Notes under the pieces: model-generated
What the model was told of the DNA's origin: nothing
The model's database searches: none
Seen by the model: only the letters and a program-made list of their open reading frames with translations
Translations under genes and position numbers: made by a program
NCBI GenBank assembly: GCA_963855995.1
Contig: OY979717.1
Coordinates: 64,226,243 to 64,290,242, forward strand
Direction: 5' to 3'
DNA: 64,000 nt
From: Muricea muricata
Lineage: Eukaryota; Cnidaria; Anthozoa; Malacalcyonacea; Plexauridae
Part shown: piece after piece, positions 47,138-58,960 of the stretch
Layout of the letters: every line of letters begins with the position of its first letter
Numbering within the stretch: the stretch's first letter is position 1

Positions 47138-47532
47138 TAATTAACAATGAACAATATTTTAGTAATAGTAAGAACGTTTTGAACAATATTTTTTAGTAAT
47201 GTTTACCATGAAATTGTAAATATTTAGTAAGGTTTTTTGATTAAATTGTTTGTTTATACGAAAAAATTTTTAGTGTTCGTTCTGCCAGTAGTGGAGGTAG
47301 CCCAGAATGTCTTGGTGTTCGGAAAGGTCTGCTTTGAACTGCAAGTCCATCAAAAGGGAGATAAAGGGGATATGACGAATACGAAATCGTACTGATTTTG
47401 GAGAAAAATATTAGAGCGTTTCTTGGTTTGCATAAATTAACACATGGATTAACGTTTGGAATAATTTATTTTTGTAAGTATTACAGACAGTAGAGCTATA
47501 TAAGATCTTGTTAGTCTCGTACAAGTTTACGA

Positions 47533-47596
47533 GATGAGCAGATGAGCATCTGCTCATAACTGCTCATGAGTACATACTCATACGCTCATAAGGCCC
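47533..47596. repeat. TGAGCA/TGCTCA palindrome cluster, left inner
   Basis: A chain of TGAGCA and TGCTCA words forming overlapping palindromes (AGATGAGCATCT, TGCTCATGAG). Related clusters lie at 56414-56452, 56522-56572 and 57256-57318. Confidence 0.75.
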
Positions 47597-47666
47597 CATG
47601 TGGCCCGATGGCCGAGCACATATGAAACATACCTATAGTGTTTAATTATGCCTGCATAATTAGAAG

Positions 47667-48159
47667 CAGGGTTGGTAGTTTGGCCTATTAGAGGCCAAAT
47701 AACTCGATTTTGGCTCCTTTTTTTCTTGCTTGGCCTCAAAAAAAAAGTTTGGCTTTTTGGCTACTTTTTGGCCTCTTTCTATTTCAAAGTAATGCTTGGA
47801 AAATGTTTCGATCTTAGTTTGATTTTATATGTTTAATCGCCATAATAATGTAGGTATACTAATTGTGATATTAAAGGCATTTAGTATTCATGAGGACTTT
47901 TAGTATATGAGGATTATTTAGTATTCATGGAATAAATTAGCTGTGCTACGCAGTACACTAGACATCGCACTGGTTGTAAAAGAAAAGCTGAACAGCGTCA
48001 ATACCCAAAACTATTAGTAATGAGTTTGCGATAAATTTGGGCTTTTTAGCATTTGCTTGGCCGCGTTAGAAAAATTGTAGTTTGGCCTCTTTTGGTAGAT
48101 TTTGGCCTCTTTTTGCATAGCTATTTGGCTCCAAGCATGCGCAGGACCTACCAACCCGG
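47667..48159. mobile_element. 493-bp hAT-type MITE with 8-bp target duplication
   Basis: The left end is CAGGGTTGGTAG and the right end CTACCAACCCGG, flanked on both sides by ATTAGAAG (47659-47666 and 48160-48167). Removing the element rebuilds the uninterrupted LTR sequence seen at 55653-55670. An 8-bp duplication is typical of hAT. The interior is rich in TTGGCC words and non-coding. Confidence 0.9.
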
Positions 48160-48239
48160 ATTAGAAGAGCACATGTAAACAAATATGGCGGAATTTAGCA
48201 ACACGATGGGAGAAGTACATAAAGAGATTCAACAATTTA

Positions 48240-50153
48240 ATGGCCGCAATGGATGTCAAAGAGGAAAGCCGAAAACGTGCATTGCTATTACACTATTCTG
48301 GTGAAGAAGTAAATGATCTTTTTGATACACTTCCTGATACAGGCGAGGACAACGACTACAAGGGAGCTTGCGAAGCATTAACAAGATATTTTACGCTTAA
48401 AAAGAACGTTTCGTTCGAAATATTCAAATTCCGAAATCTCAAACAAGATTCGCAAGAGACTGTAGACGAATTTCACACCCGTTTGCAGATAGCTTCAAAG
48501 TACTGCGAGTTTGGCGACAACAAGGAAAAAGAAATTAAAGCACAAATTGAACTGGGGACATCGAATAAAAAGTTACGACGATACTCATTCCGTACGCCTG
48601 GTCTCACATTGACACAATTACTGGGTTATCCGAGAACACTCTATGAAACTGAGAGGCAAGCGAAAGGCATCGAAGCCACAAACCACGATATAACCAGCCG
48701 ACGTACAGAAACAGATCACGCTGATGTACACAAGATTCAAATTAACACACAGCGATCACCTAATCCCCCCACCAATAAAATGCCACAACACTCCAAGAGG
48801 AAACCTGCTCCAGCAAAAATACCTACAAAATCTCAACGTTGTTTTCGCTGTGGTTACTCATGGCCACACAACAATGGCAAGTGTACTGCTGAGGGCCAGA
48901 AGTGTAATAACTGCTCCAAATACAACCATTTTGCCAGTGTGTGTAACTCCAAAGCTAAAATCAGAGAACAACTCAACCAGGATTCCACCCATGCAATATG
49001 GAATGATATTCGATCGCCTCATTCCAATAACAACAGTAACTGCAGCAGCGACGAAAGCTCCGACAGCGACGAGAATGCCTTTACTATTAATGAAGTCCAA
49101 ACCCAGCCCAACACAAGAAAGAAACAACGCTCATTCAATGCAAACCTGAAGATAGGCAAGTCAACCATCCCTTTCCAGATTGACAGCGGTTCATCCGTTA
49201 ACATTATTGACGAAACTACGTTTCAGCGTATAAAGAAGAGCAACCCAAACATTGTTCTACGAAAATCAAGAAAACGGCTATTCGGGTTTGGCAGTCAGAC
49301 GCCCTTACCCTTGGTGGGACAGTTCGAATGCGTACTTGAATCAAAAAAGCGAATCACCAGTGCAAAGATCGTGGTTGTGAAAGGGACAACGGGCTGTCTC
49401 TTGAGTGGTCAGACGTCCATCGATTTAAGTTTCCTAACGGTCAAGGTCAACAACGTAAAGACGAAATCCACTTTTACTAAACTAGCTTCACAAGAGAAAG
49501 TTTCGCCGCGTTTAAAACCCATGGTTACCAAATACGATAAAGTTTTCCATGGAGTAGGCAAATTAACCGAGGTTCAAGTCCATCTTCACATAAACAAAGA
49601 AATAAAACCTGTGGTACAACCTACCCGCCGAATTCCGTTTGCCATTCGCAAAAAAGTTGAAAGCGAACTTGTTCGACTGCAAAAAGAAGATTTCATTGAA
49701 CCAGCGAAAGGACCATCGCTGTGGGTCAGCCCAATCGTGGCATTTCCCAAACCAAACAACCCCGAGCAGATTAGACTATGTATTGATATGCGTCAACCGA
49801 ATACCGCTATCCAACGAGAACGTCATCCTCAGCCAACAATCGACGATTTGATCCACGACCTGAATGGAGCCCGCCATTTCAGCAAATTGGATTTGTCATC
49901 CGCATACCACCAGCTAGAATTAAATGAAGAATCACGGCAAATAACAACATTCACGACTCATAAAGGACTTTTTCAATATAAAAGATTAAATTTTGGCACT
50001 AACAGCGCAAGTGAGATTTTTCAACATACGATTCAAGGCGTCTTCAATGGCATTCCGGGCTGCAGAAATATCAGCGACGATACCATTGTGTTTGGTAAAA
50101 CCCAAAACGAACACGACAAAGCTTTAGAAATGATTCTACAAGTGGCTGAGTAA
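48240..50153 (+). pseudogene. gypsy gag-protease-RT, stopped in RT
   Basis: 637 codons. The first half is a gag nucleocapsid precursor with two zinc knuckle-like clusters (CFRCGYSWPHNNGKC, CNNCSKYNHFASVC). An aspartic protease follows (FQIDSGSSVNII, 49172-49206). The reverse transcriptase includes KLDLSSAYHQLELNEE and the catalytic ISDDTIVFG near 50075. The frame ends at an in-frame TAA (50151-50153), and coding continues in the same frame to the next ORF, so one nonsense codon splits pol. The gag N-terminus is also disturbed just upstream. I expect no active element. Confidence 0.85.
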
Positions 50154-52121
50154 CGTAATCTAAAGTTCAATTTCGCCAAGTGTCAATTCGATCAAACGCA
50201 ACTGGAATTCTTTGGCTTTATTATCTCAGCAGATGGAATCTCCCCTAGTGCGAACAAAGTACAAGCTATAAAAGACGCTTCCGTTCCCCAAAATGCATCA
50301 GAAGTCCGTTCGTTCCTGGGAATGGTCCAGTACTGTGGACGTTTTATCCCCAAACTGGCTGATATCTCTGCTCCACTTCGCGCTCTTACTCATAAAGATG
50401 CAAAATGGAGTTGGGGCCCCAGACAAAAACAAGCCTTCGAAAACTTGGAACACGTGCTCACAACGGAAACGACCATGGCCTACTTTGACAGTTCGAAAAA
50501 TACAGAGTTATACGTTGATGCTTCTCCTTTCGGACTTGGTGCCATTTTAACCCAGACGACCCCTGGCCAGCAAGATACAAAAGTTATCGGATATGCAAGT
50601 CGTTCATTAACGGACACCAAAAGTCGATATTCTCAAATTGAGCGTGAATCACTGGCAATAGTATACGGGATCGAACATTTTCACATTTACTTGTACGGCC
50701 ACGAATTTACACTGATCACAGACCACAAGCCGTTAGAGCTAATTTACGGAAACCCAAAGTCACGACCCTCGGCAAGACTCGAAAGATGTTGCCTACGGTT
50801 ACAAGATTATACTTTTCGAGTAAAGTATCGACCAGGACCAGCCAATCCTTCGGACTATTTGTCTAGACACCCGCTGACCACTCGCCCAGACAACAAACAG
50901 CAAAATTTGTCCGACGAACATGTCCGTTTTGTTGTAAACCACGCTGTGCCAATGGCACTTGACGTCAACGCTATCCGTAGAGCAACACAAGATGATCCGA
51001 CATGCCAAAAACTTATTGAACTTTTGCAAAACAATTCTTGGAACTCACTTAACACTAACAACCTGCACCCTGAAATTAACACCGCTGAACTGCGCGCATA
51101 CGAGTTACTGAAACAAAAACTCTCGTTGACACCGGAAGCTGATCTCATCATTCGAGGAAATCGTCTTGTCATTCCCACCAAGTTACGCCACCAAGTCATT
51201 AGTCTAGCACACGAGGGTTACCAAGGGCTGATAAAGACCAAAAAGCTATTACGTGAGAAAGTTTGGTTCCCCAAGATTGACACTTTAACGGAAAAAGCTG
51301 TGAAAGAATGTCTCGCGTGTCAGTCGGTGGGACAACCTAGCAAACCAGCTCCCATTCAACCTATGCCAATTCCACAACAAGCGTGGGACGTCATTTACGT
51401 TGACTTTCTGGGACCATTGCCAACAAAAGACCTTCTGCTCGTTATTATCGATGGCCGTACTCGTTATCCAGAGGTTGAAATTGTTCACAATACGAGCGCC
51501 CAGTCAACCATTCAATGTTTCAAAAGTATTTTTTCCCGCCATGGCATTCCGCGAATGATTGTATCAGACAATGGTCCACCGTTCCAGGGAAACGAAATTC
51601 GCCAATATATGTCTACAAATGGGATCAAACACCGCAAAATTACGCCCATATGGCCACAAGCAAACGGCGAAGCCGAGACGTTCATGAAACCGCTAACGAA
51701 GTGTCTACAGACGGCAGTCGTTGAGCACAAAGATTGGAAACTCGAACTACAACGATTCCTGCTGAATTACCGCGCCACGCCCCATTGTACGACCAAAGTA
51801 CCACCCGCCACCGCACTGTTCGGACGAAACATCCGCACCAAGTTACCAGAGAAATCTTCGAAAGTAAACATGGAAGAGATCGACAAGAAGATCAACGAAG
51901 CTGATGCCTCAGCTAAAGCGAAACAGAAAGTCTACGCTGACCATCGTCGCGGAGCCACGACGCCAATCTTTAAAGTGGGAGATCAGGTCCTTGTTCGACA
52001 ACGTAAACGAAACAAATTAACGTCACGGTTTGACTACCGACCATATACAATCGTAGCAATAAAAGGAACGATGATTACTGCACGTCGTAACGACCATCAC
52101 ATCACAAGGAATTGTTCACAT
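50154..52121 (+). pseudogene. gypsy pol, RT end-RNase H-integrase
   Basis: Open frame after the TAA through 52121 (Met-initiated part from 50322). RNase H starts at ELYVDASPFGLGAILTQ (about 50505). The HHCC zinc region is near 51210-51320 (HEGYQGL...CLACQ). Integrase follows with catalytic D (VDFLGPL), D (SDNGPPF) and E (NGEAETF). The C-terminal part is interrupted at 52121 by the LINE and resumes at about 55261 (KPFKGTLRETNTESD), ending at the TGA at 55435-55437. Confidence 0.85.
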
Positions 52122-55100
52122 CCGAATTCAGAGCGAATCCCAGGACGTATCAGTAGCATGTGATCATGAGTGTGACCCCACACAAGACAGCAGCCAAGGT
52201 AATCCACTTAATATTTTGAACAAATTTAAGGGACTAAAAATAGCCAGTCTTAATATAAACAGCATTATGAAACATATATCGATGAATTACAAGTGTTACT
52301 GGAAAATAGTCCTATAGATATTTTGGCTATTAATGAGTCCAAAATTGATGATACTGTTTCAGATGATGAAATACATATTAATGGTTATAACATTGTTCGA
52401 AATGATCGTAACAGAAACGGTGGTGGAGTATTAATGTATATCCGGAAACCTTTATCATTCGCAGAAAGGAACGACTTGGTACCTGATTCATTGGAAATCA
52501 TATGTGTTGAGATTAAGAAACCATATAACAAGTTGTTTCTTGTATGCGCATGGTATAGGCCGCCAAGTACGGATATTAACCTGTTTGATAAATTTGAAGC
52601 TTTTCTCCATAAGTGTGATCTTGTTGATCAGGAGCTTTTAATAATGGGAGACTTAAATTGTGATGTCTCCAGATTCCCTTTAGAATGTAATGCGCGAAGG
52701 TTGCAGTTTTTGTCCTCATTATATCAGCTCGATCAACTGATTAATGAACCCACGAGGGTCACGAAAGCGTCAGCCACTTTGATTGATCTATTTTTCACAA
52801 ATAAAAAGGAGAACATTTTACAGTCGGGCGTGGTTCATCTTGGAATATCTGATCATAGTTTAATTTACGCTGTTAGAAAATTCAGTCTTCCAAAATCGCG
52901 AAAAAGTGTAAAAATTGCTCGTAATTTCAAAAATTTCAGAGCAAACGATTTTCTTAATGATATTTTGCAAATTCCATGGCATCGTATAACTTCCCATGAC
53001 AACCCTAATGTATGTTGGAAAATTTGGCAATCGCTTTATGTAAAAGTTTTGGACATGCATGCACCTATTCGGCACACAAGAATCCGGACAAATTCTCACC
53101 CTTGGATTAATCAAAGAATAAAAGAACAAATGCGACTAAGACATTTCTATAAGAAGCAGGCTGTAAAGCATAGCTCCCAAACTCATTGGAATATGTACAG
53201 AAAGACTCGTAATGATTTGAATTTGGAAATGCGTTTAGCTAAAAAGAAATACTTTTGTGATAAAATCAATGCATGTGCGGAAACTAGTAACCCTAAAAAA
53301 GTTGGTCTTTAATAAATGATCTTCTTGGAAAAAGAAGGAAATCCAATAACATAACTGAACTATGTGTTGATGACGTCACTATTTCTGAAGATGCTTCAAT
53401 TGCGGAAACATTTAATGACTTCTTTATTGATATCGGCTCTAAATTAGCTTCAGAAATTGACACCCAATGGTTGAATGAGAATAATGCTGATAGTGACACT
53501 GATAATAATACTTCCCATCTAAATACATTGTTTAAGTTTCGAACAATCTGCGAACAAGAAGTTATAACCGAGCTGAATAACCTTAAAGTGTCAAAATCAA
53601 CAGGACTTGATACTATACCAGCTCGGGTTCTTAAAATATCTACAAATATCATAGCGCCATCCATAACTTGGATTTTCAATCTTTCATTGGAAAAAGGCCT
53701 GAGTTTTACCGATATATAAATCGGATATGAATGGAAAAAGGCCTGAGTTTTACCGATATATAAATCTGGCAATAGACACAATTGTGAAAATTATAGACCA
53801 ATTTCGATTTTACCTGTTATAAGTAAGATATTGGAGAGATTAGTTTTCAACCAATTGTACAAATTTCTCAATGACAACTCATTGTTATCAAAACATCAAT
53901 TTGGATTTCGTCCAAAAAATTCGACCTTAACCGCACTAATACACATGTGCGATGAATGGTATCAAAATATGGACAACGGTAAAATGAATGGTGTTGTATT
54001 TTTAGACATTTGCAAGGCATTCGATTCGGTAGACCATCAAATATTACTAAATAAAATAAAAACACAATTTGGCCTCAGAAATATTGAATTTGATTGGTTT
54101 GTGTCATATTTAACGAACAGGGAACAGGTCTGTAATATCAACGGCAGTATTTCGTCCTCAAAAAAGATTAAAACGGGGGTGCCGCAGGGATCTATTCTCG
54201 GGCCACTTCTTTTCTTGCTTTATATAAATGACCTACCTGAGTGTCTTCAAAGGACGACTCCCTGTCTATACGCCGATGATACTCAGATATTTGCTTCTTC
54301 AGCGGATTACGGGGAACTTATTGAAAGCTTAAGTCATGACTTAAATAGAATCAGCCATTGGCTTGCAAAAAATAAAGTACAACACTATCCTACCAAAACA
54401 AAAGTAATGATAATAGCTTCGAACTACCACCTTAATAATAGAGTTCAGGATATTCCAGTGAGATTGAATGGAAAATTGATTTCCCGAACTAATTCCTTTG
54501 AGTGTTTGGGAGTTATGCTTGATGAAAGACTAAGATGGGACCTACACGTTGAAAAGACGTGTAAAAAGGTTGGTGGCGGCATAGCAGTTATGAAACGAAT
54601 TAAGCCCTTTGTTCCTGATGATACTTTGCAAACAATTTATCGAGCCATGATACAGCCATATTTTGATTACTGCTCCCCTTTATGGGGAAATTGCTCAGCC
54701 TATTTAAAAGGAAAACTACAAAGATTTCAAAATCGAGCGGCAAGGATTATTGCAAGTGCAAATTATGAAACTAATTCGGATGACGTTCTCGAAACTCTTG
54801 GCTGGGAAACTTTGGAGAAAAGACGCTTGCGGAATAAATCAGTTTTGATGTACAGAATTTTAAATAATCGCACAGCACCAAATTTGAAAGACTTGTTTAC
54901 CAGAAACAATGAACTACAGGCAAATTATGATCTGAGAAGCAGGTGTACTGACCTAGCTCTTCCTAACCCGAAAAGAGAGTTTCTTAAAAATAGCTTTGGG
55001 TATAGTGGTGCTAAACTTTGGAATAGTCTTCCTATTGAAGCAAAATTAGCTATATCTGAAAATGTATTTAAATTGAATCTCAATTAGATCTTTAATGTTT

Positions 55101-55257
55101 GTCTTTTGTATTAACGAGGGTCACACCTATCTTCTTGTATATACCTTGTAAATAGTTTTTTTTTTATTCGACGCCCCTCATGGAAACCAACTTTTGTTGA
55201 TGAGGCTAGCGTCGATTGCTTGTAACAGTTAATTTTTAAATAAAGGATACATACATA
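52122..55257 (+). mobile_element. 5'-truncated LINE (CR1/jockey-like), dead
   Basis: An endonuclease part (52293-53312) has IASLNINS upstream in another frame, then GDLNCDV and ISDHSLIYA. The reverse transcriptase (53831-55087) has FGFRPKNST, KTGVPQGSILGPLLF and CLYADDTQIF. A frameshift near 52270, another near 53302 and a duplicated 37-bp block (53690-53727 and 53729-53765) disable it. The 3' end is AATAAAGGATACATACATACAT, a microsatellite-like tail as in CR1/L2 clades. Only CAT is shared at the insertion borders. Confidence 0.9.
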
Positions 55258-55260
55258 CAT

Positions 55261-55437
55261 TTCAAACCGTTCAAAGGGACTTTGCGAGAAACAAATACCG
55301 AGAGTGATCTTGAGAGTGATGAGTCTGATGATACCATGCGTGGAAACGAGGAGGTGAGAGTTGAGGTGGACGAAAGCTTAGAGGGAAGAGACGATACAGC
55401 AGATAGAAGAGAACGTCGATACCCAGTACAGAGATGA
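55261..55437 (+). pseudogene. gypsy pol C-terminal tail, detached by the LINE
   Basis: A short acidic tail (TESDLESDESDDTMRGNEE) ending PVQR and TGA. It continues the integrase frame broken at 52121. Identified by its position and frame rather than by a domain. Confidence 0.65.
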
Positions 55438-55846
55438 GCAGAACGTCCGATAGATAAGTTGTTCTAGATACATATAGTTTATACATACTGAACACTTTAC
55501 CAGCGTACTTCAATACGCCTGGATATTTGATATTACTATTTATTAACATTAGCATAGTTTCGTTGAGTTGCGTTATTATACAATTTTGGTTTAATTTCAG
55601 TAAGTACTTTTGAACTGAACGTGGGTAGAGATATAGTGTTTAATTATGCATGCATAATTAGAAGAGCACATGTAAACAAATATGGCGGACGTTGTATTAA
55701 ACTAAGAAGAGAGACATTATAATACCATATTAAAATCTGATTGGTTTTTAGTTATCCTGCTAATAGTATAAAATGATAAATTTGAGTCGGTAAGAGCATA
55801 CCGCTTGCAACGTTCACAGAGATAAGACTTTTAGATTGCCAATTTA

Positions 55847-56110
55847 ATGGAGGATAACTTATCGCGGTTACATGACCTGAACTTATTGCGGTTACATGAC
55901 CTGAACAAGCGTGTGGCAGAGGCAAGAAAAAGAGTTGAATATTTGAAGAAAAAGAGAAATGCTTTATACCTTCGCAAAAGGACGGTTGACGTACAAGCCT
56001 GGATGTTAAACAATTTGGTAGACGATGCATGCCGTGGCCTCAAAGAAATGAGAAGACTTAGAAACAACCAGGGAACGCTGTGCTTATATTTGTTATGTAG
56101 GCTACTGTAG
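55847..56110 (+). CDS. 87-aa coiled-coil ORF inside the putative 3' LTR
   Basis: The ORF reads as one long basic amphipathic helix (NKRVAEARKRVEYLKKKRNA, then DDACRGLKEMRRLRNN). The N-terminus contains a 24-bp direct duplication (LSRLHDLN, LLRLHDLN). It lies between a TATA-like box (55766) and an AATAAA (56177). It may be an accessory gene of the gypsy element carried in its LTR, or chance coding. No family recognised. Confidence 0.4.
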   Translation: MEDNLSRLHDLNLLRLHDLNKRVAEARKRVEYLKKKRNALYLRKRTVDVQAWMLNNLVDDACRGLKEMRRLRNNQGTLCLYLLCRLL

Positions 56111-56390
56111 ATCAAATAGAAATTCATCGTCTAATGAAAAGCTGTAGTACAGCTTCTAATGAAAAGCTGTTGTAAATAAAGGATACAAACCTGTTGAGTT
56201 TGTGGACGTTGTTTTACTTTCTTGTCCTCAATACATTCACCCCACACCGGTCTCGCATTGACCCAACATAGATCTTTTGTCGGCCCCACACCACTCTCTA
56301 ATCAACCTCGTATAAGCAGATCCTCATCTGCATATACCAATAGTCGGGATCTACACAATGGTTAATAGCTGTCAATACCTAACAGTTAGG

Positions 56391-56627
56391 GCCATATCAG
56401 CATTTGAGTACCTGCTCATAACTGCTCATGAGCACATGCTCATACGCTCATAGGTCCCGATGTGGCTAGCCAAGTTAGTATAGCTATATTTTGTTAGTCT
56501 TGTACAAGTTTATGCGATAAGCAGATGAGCACCTGCTCATAACTGCTCATGAGCACATGCTCACTTGCTCATAAAAATAGAGTGCTGCTCAATGACAAGG
56601 CATTTCTACACACTCAGTTGTAGCGGA
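56391..56627. repeat. two TGCTCATGAGCA palindrome clusters
   Basis: 56414-56452 and 56522-56572 both contain CTGCTCATAACTGCTCATGAGCACATGCTCA-type chains, including the perfect 12-bp palindrome TGCTCATGAGCA. They lie just upstream of the zinc-finger gene in the unique centre of the element. Confidence 0.75.
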
Positions 56628-57150
56628 ATGAGTTGTAAATTTTGCGGGAAATCACTTAATCGTGGTTTCAATCTACGTCGACACGAAAACGAGTATTGTC
56701 CGCTGAAAACCGAAGAGAGAGAAATGTCAGAAACAGAAAATCAGAAGATGATGTTTCGAGCGTTGCAACTGACGGGTCTCAGAGTTCGATGACAACTGAG
56801 GAGGAAGAAGCGGATCCTTGGATGCCTATGGTAGAAGAAGCGATGCAAAAGCATAAGGCGGCTTTTCAAGAGATGAAGATGAATTTGACTCAAAGTGGTC
56901 TGGATGATGAGGAAACCGCTGGGGAAACAGCCTACTCTAATATTCTGCCTGAGCTCCAAAAGGAATTGGAAAGTATCTATAAGATCCGGTGCATAAGAAA
57001 ATAATGCAAACAAAGAACACGATCGTGAGCGATGATGATTTTGATCCAGAAGAGGCTATGGAAGCAGCTGTCAATAAGAGAAAATTTCTAATTAAAAGAC
57101 GTTTAAAAGACTGCAGTTTCACTGAGGACAGTGATGATGAAGAAGATTAA
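56628..57150 (+). pseudogene. broken C2H2-like zinc-finger/acidic protein gene
   Basis: It starts MSCKFCGKSLNRGFNLRRHE, a C2H2/C2HC-like finger. After a frame change near 56742 it continues in the next frame as SEDDVSSVATDGSQ, acidic EEEEADPWMPMVEEAMQKHK and a helical stretch to ELQKELESIY. A second break near 56978 leads to a third segment, DPVHKKIMQTK ... DDDFDPEEAMEAAV, ending SDDEED and TAA at 57148-57150. From memory, hypothetical proteins of this type recur in cnidarian genomes. It may have been the element's own DNA-binding factor. Confidence 0.6.
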
Positions 57151-57255
57151 TAGAAATATTTGTCATATTGTTCTCAATAAAATTTTATATAGATATCCGA
57201 GTTTGGTATTATTTTATTATGTGGGAGGGTTATAACTGTCGGGCCACATAGGGTC

Positions 57256-57318
57256 TTATGAGCGTATGAGCATGTGCTCACGAGCAGTTATGAGCAGATG
57301 CTCATCTGCTCATCTCGT
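57256..57318. repeat. TGAGCA/TGCTCA palindrome cluster, right inner
   Basis: Mirror of the left inner cluster, with small differences (TGTGCTCACGAGCAG here). Confidence 0.7.
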
Positions 57319-57701
57319 AAACTTGTAGACTAACAAGATATAGCTCTACTGTCTGTTATACTTACAAAAATAAATTATTCCAAACGTTAATCCATGTGTT
57401 AATTTATGCAAACCAAGAAACGCTCTAATATTTTTCTCCAAAATCAGTACGATTTCGTATTCGTCATATCCCCTTTATCTCCCTTTTGATGGACTTGCAG
57501 TTCAAAGCAGACCTTTCCGAACACTAAGACATTCTGGGCTACCTCCACTACTGGCAGAACGAACACTAAAAATTTTTTCGTATAAACAAACAATTTAATC
57601 AAAAAACCTTACTAAATATTTACAATTTCATGGTAAACATTACTAAAAAATATTGTTCAAAACGTTCTTACTATTACTAAAATATTGTTCATTGTTAATT
57701 A

Positions 57702-57917
57702 CTAAATATATAAATTATTGTTTAATAAAAGTTCATTGTTTTTTTCCAACCAGTACGCGTACGCCTCCACTTCAAGTTTCGCACAATGCGCGTAGGCACC
57801 CGGTACGGTATGATTTCCACAGGTTTCTAGCCAGACCAATTCATTAATTAAAATCTCTGCTTTTGGGCAGCCATGTCGCTTCAGCCAATCAAATGCGAAC
57901 CAATCATAAGCCATCAA
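57702..57917 (-). CDS. 71-aa protein, right copy
   Basis: All 71 residues are identical to the left copy (46922-47137). It faces away from the repeat array and from the right RING-like gene. Function unknown. Confidence 0.5.
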   Translation of the reverse strand: MMAYDWFAFDWLKRHGCPKAEILINELVWLETCGNHTVPGAYAHCAKLEVEAYAYWLEKNNELLLNNNLYI

Positions 57918-57946
57918 ATCTAACGTGAGATCTCCCGTGAGATTTT

Positions 57947-58020
57947 TACCCGGTAAGATTACCTGGTAACATTACCGGGTAACATTACCCGGTAACATTA
58001 CCTGGTAACATTACCTGGTA
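57947..58020. repeat. near-palindromic GGTAAYRTTACC array, right
   Basis: Five units mirrored from 46818-46892, again directly before the TATA box (58019-58025) of the RING-like gene. Confidence 0.8.
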
Positions 58021-58071
58021 TATAACGTTACCAGAATTCACGCTAGTCCCATTGTTCATTGAAAAGCATCC

Positions 58072-58533
58072 ATGGCTGGTAAACTACCTCATCCAGACGA
58101 AACTAATTCTCGAGAAGATATTGTTCATATGTTCGGGTTATTTTCCAAATCCATTTCGAACACAGATGAAACGACCTGCCACTTCTGTTTAAACGATATC
58201 AGCCAATCATCAGTCCCTAGTTTAAATACCGAATGCTGCAATCAAACCGCACACTGTAAATGCTTTGAAACATGGATCCATAGCTCCTTTATACGGACAA
58301 GAAACGTTCAAAGTTCCTGCGCTTACTGCCATTCCAACTACAACGATGAAAAATGCTTCCTATACCTAAAGAAAGTCGAACAGAACGAAGAATACTTAGA
58401 ATCAACGTGCTGTAAAACGAAATTACACGCAAACTGTATTACGAAACTTCATCAATTTTATGACACCAAGGAAATTAAACCATACTTAGAATGCGGCCAC
58501 ATTGGATGTAATTGTTTATGGGTTGATATTTAG
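58072..58533 (+). CDS. 153-aa RING-like Cys/His-rich protein, right copy
   Basis: Same protein as 46767-46306 except Asn11 for Tyr11. All Cys and His residues are kept. TATATAA is at 58019-58025. Both copies intact while the central gene is broken suggests that the arm genes are selected or homogenised. Confidence 0.75.
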   Translation: MAGKLPHPDETNSREDIVHMFGLFSKSISNTDETTCHFCLNDISQSSVPSLNTECCNQTAHCKCFETWIHSSFIRTRNVQSSCAYCHSNYNDEKCFLYLKKVEQNEEYLESTCCKTKLHANCITKLHQFYDTKEIKPYLECGHIGCNCLWVDI

Positions 58534-58886
58534 TCTTTCACTTACGAACTTTTAAATTTAAAAACATCATGCATGCCTAAATAGCTTTTTATACGAACAT
58601 TAAAAATATTAATTTATGTTTAATTCTTATGTATATGGTTGCTTTTCAATGAATCACTGTAATTCGTTTCAATATTATTAGAATGTTCTCAATTCGAACA
58701 GTTACGCTTCACGAACGTTTAGTTTACATATGAACACTTAGTTTTCGTTCATTTATATAACAAACATTTTTACATTTAAATACTATGTTAATCGCTTTTT
58801 AAAAATACAACATTCCAAAAACTATCTCTCTGTGTGTTTTTCTTACACCTAGGGCTCACACCCCGTTCACTATCACCCTTACCTTA

Positions 58887-58960
58887 TGACCCCCTCTTGC
58901 ACTGTCATTTGAATGACGTCATCCTGACCCCTCTTGCACTATCATTTCAATGATGTCATC
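58887..58960. repeat. subterminal tandem repeat with CRE-like core, right
   Basis: Mirror of 45878-45950, with GATGACGTCATC in one unit and GATGTCATC in the other. Confidence 0.65.

Larger units (their letters stand above)
45808..47608 (+). repeat. left terminal inverted repeat
   Basis: 1,801 bp, mirrored at 57239-59030 with only scattered differences. It contains, from the tip inward: tandem CRE-like repeats, the RING-like gene (minus), a GGTAAYRTTACC array, the 71-aa gene (plus), a non-coding stretch and a TGAGCA/TGCTCA palindrome cluster. Confidence 0.9.
47638..56390 (+). mobile_element. Ty3/gypsy LTR retrotransposon, broken and nested
   Basis: It begins TGTTTAATTATGC at 47638, and the same about 50 bases recur at 55636 after a purine-rich run, marking the two LTR starts. 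The left LTR is cut short: after ATGGCGGA it jumps directly into gag. The right LTR probably runs to about 56390 (TATA-like AGTATAAAATG near 55766, AATAAA near 56177), but its end is uncertain and I see no clear target duplication. Coding order is gag, protease, reverse transcriptase, RNase H, integrase. A LINE (52122-55257) and a hAT MITE (47667-48159) sit inside it. Confidence 0.75.
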
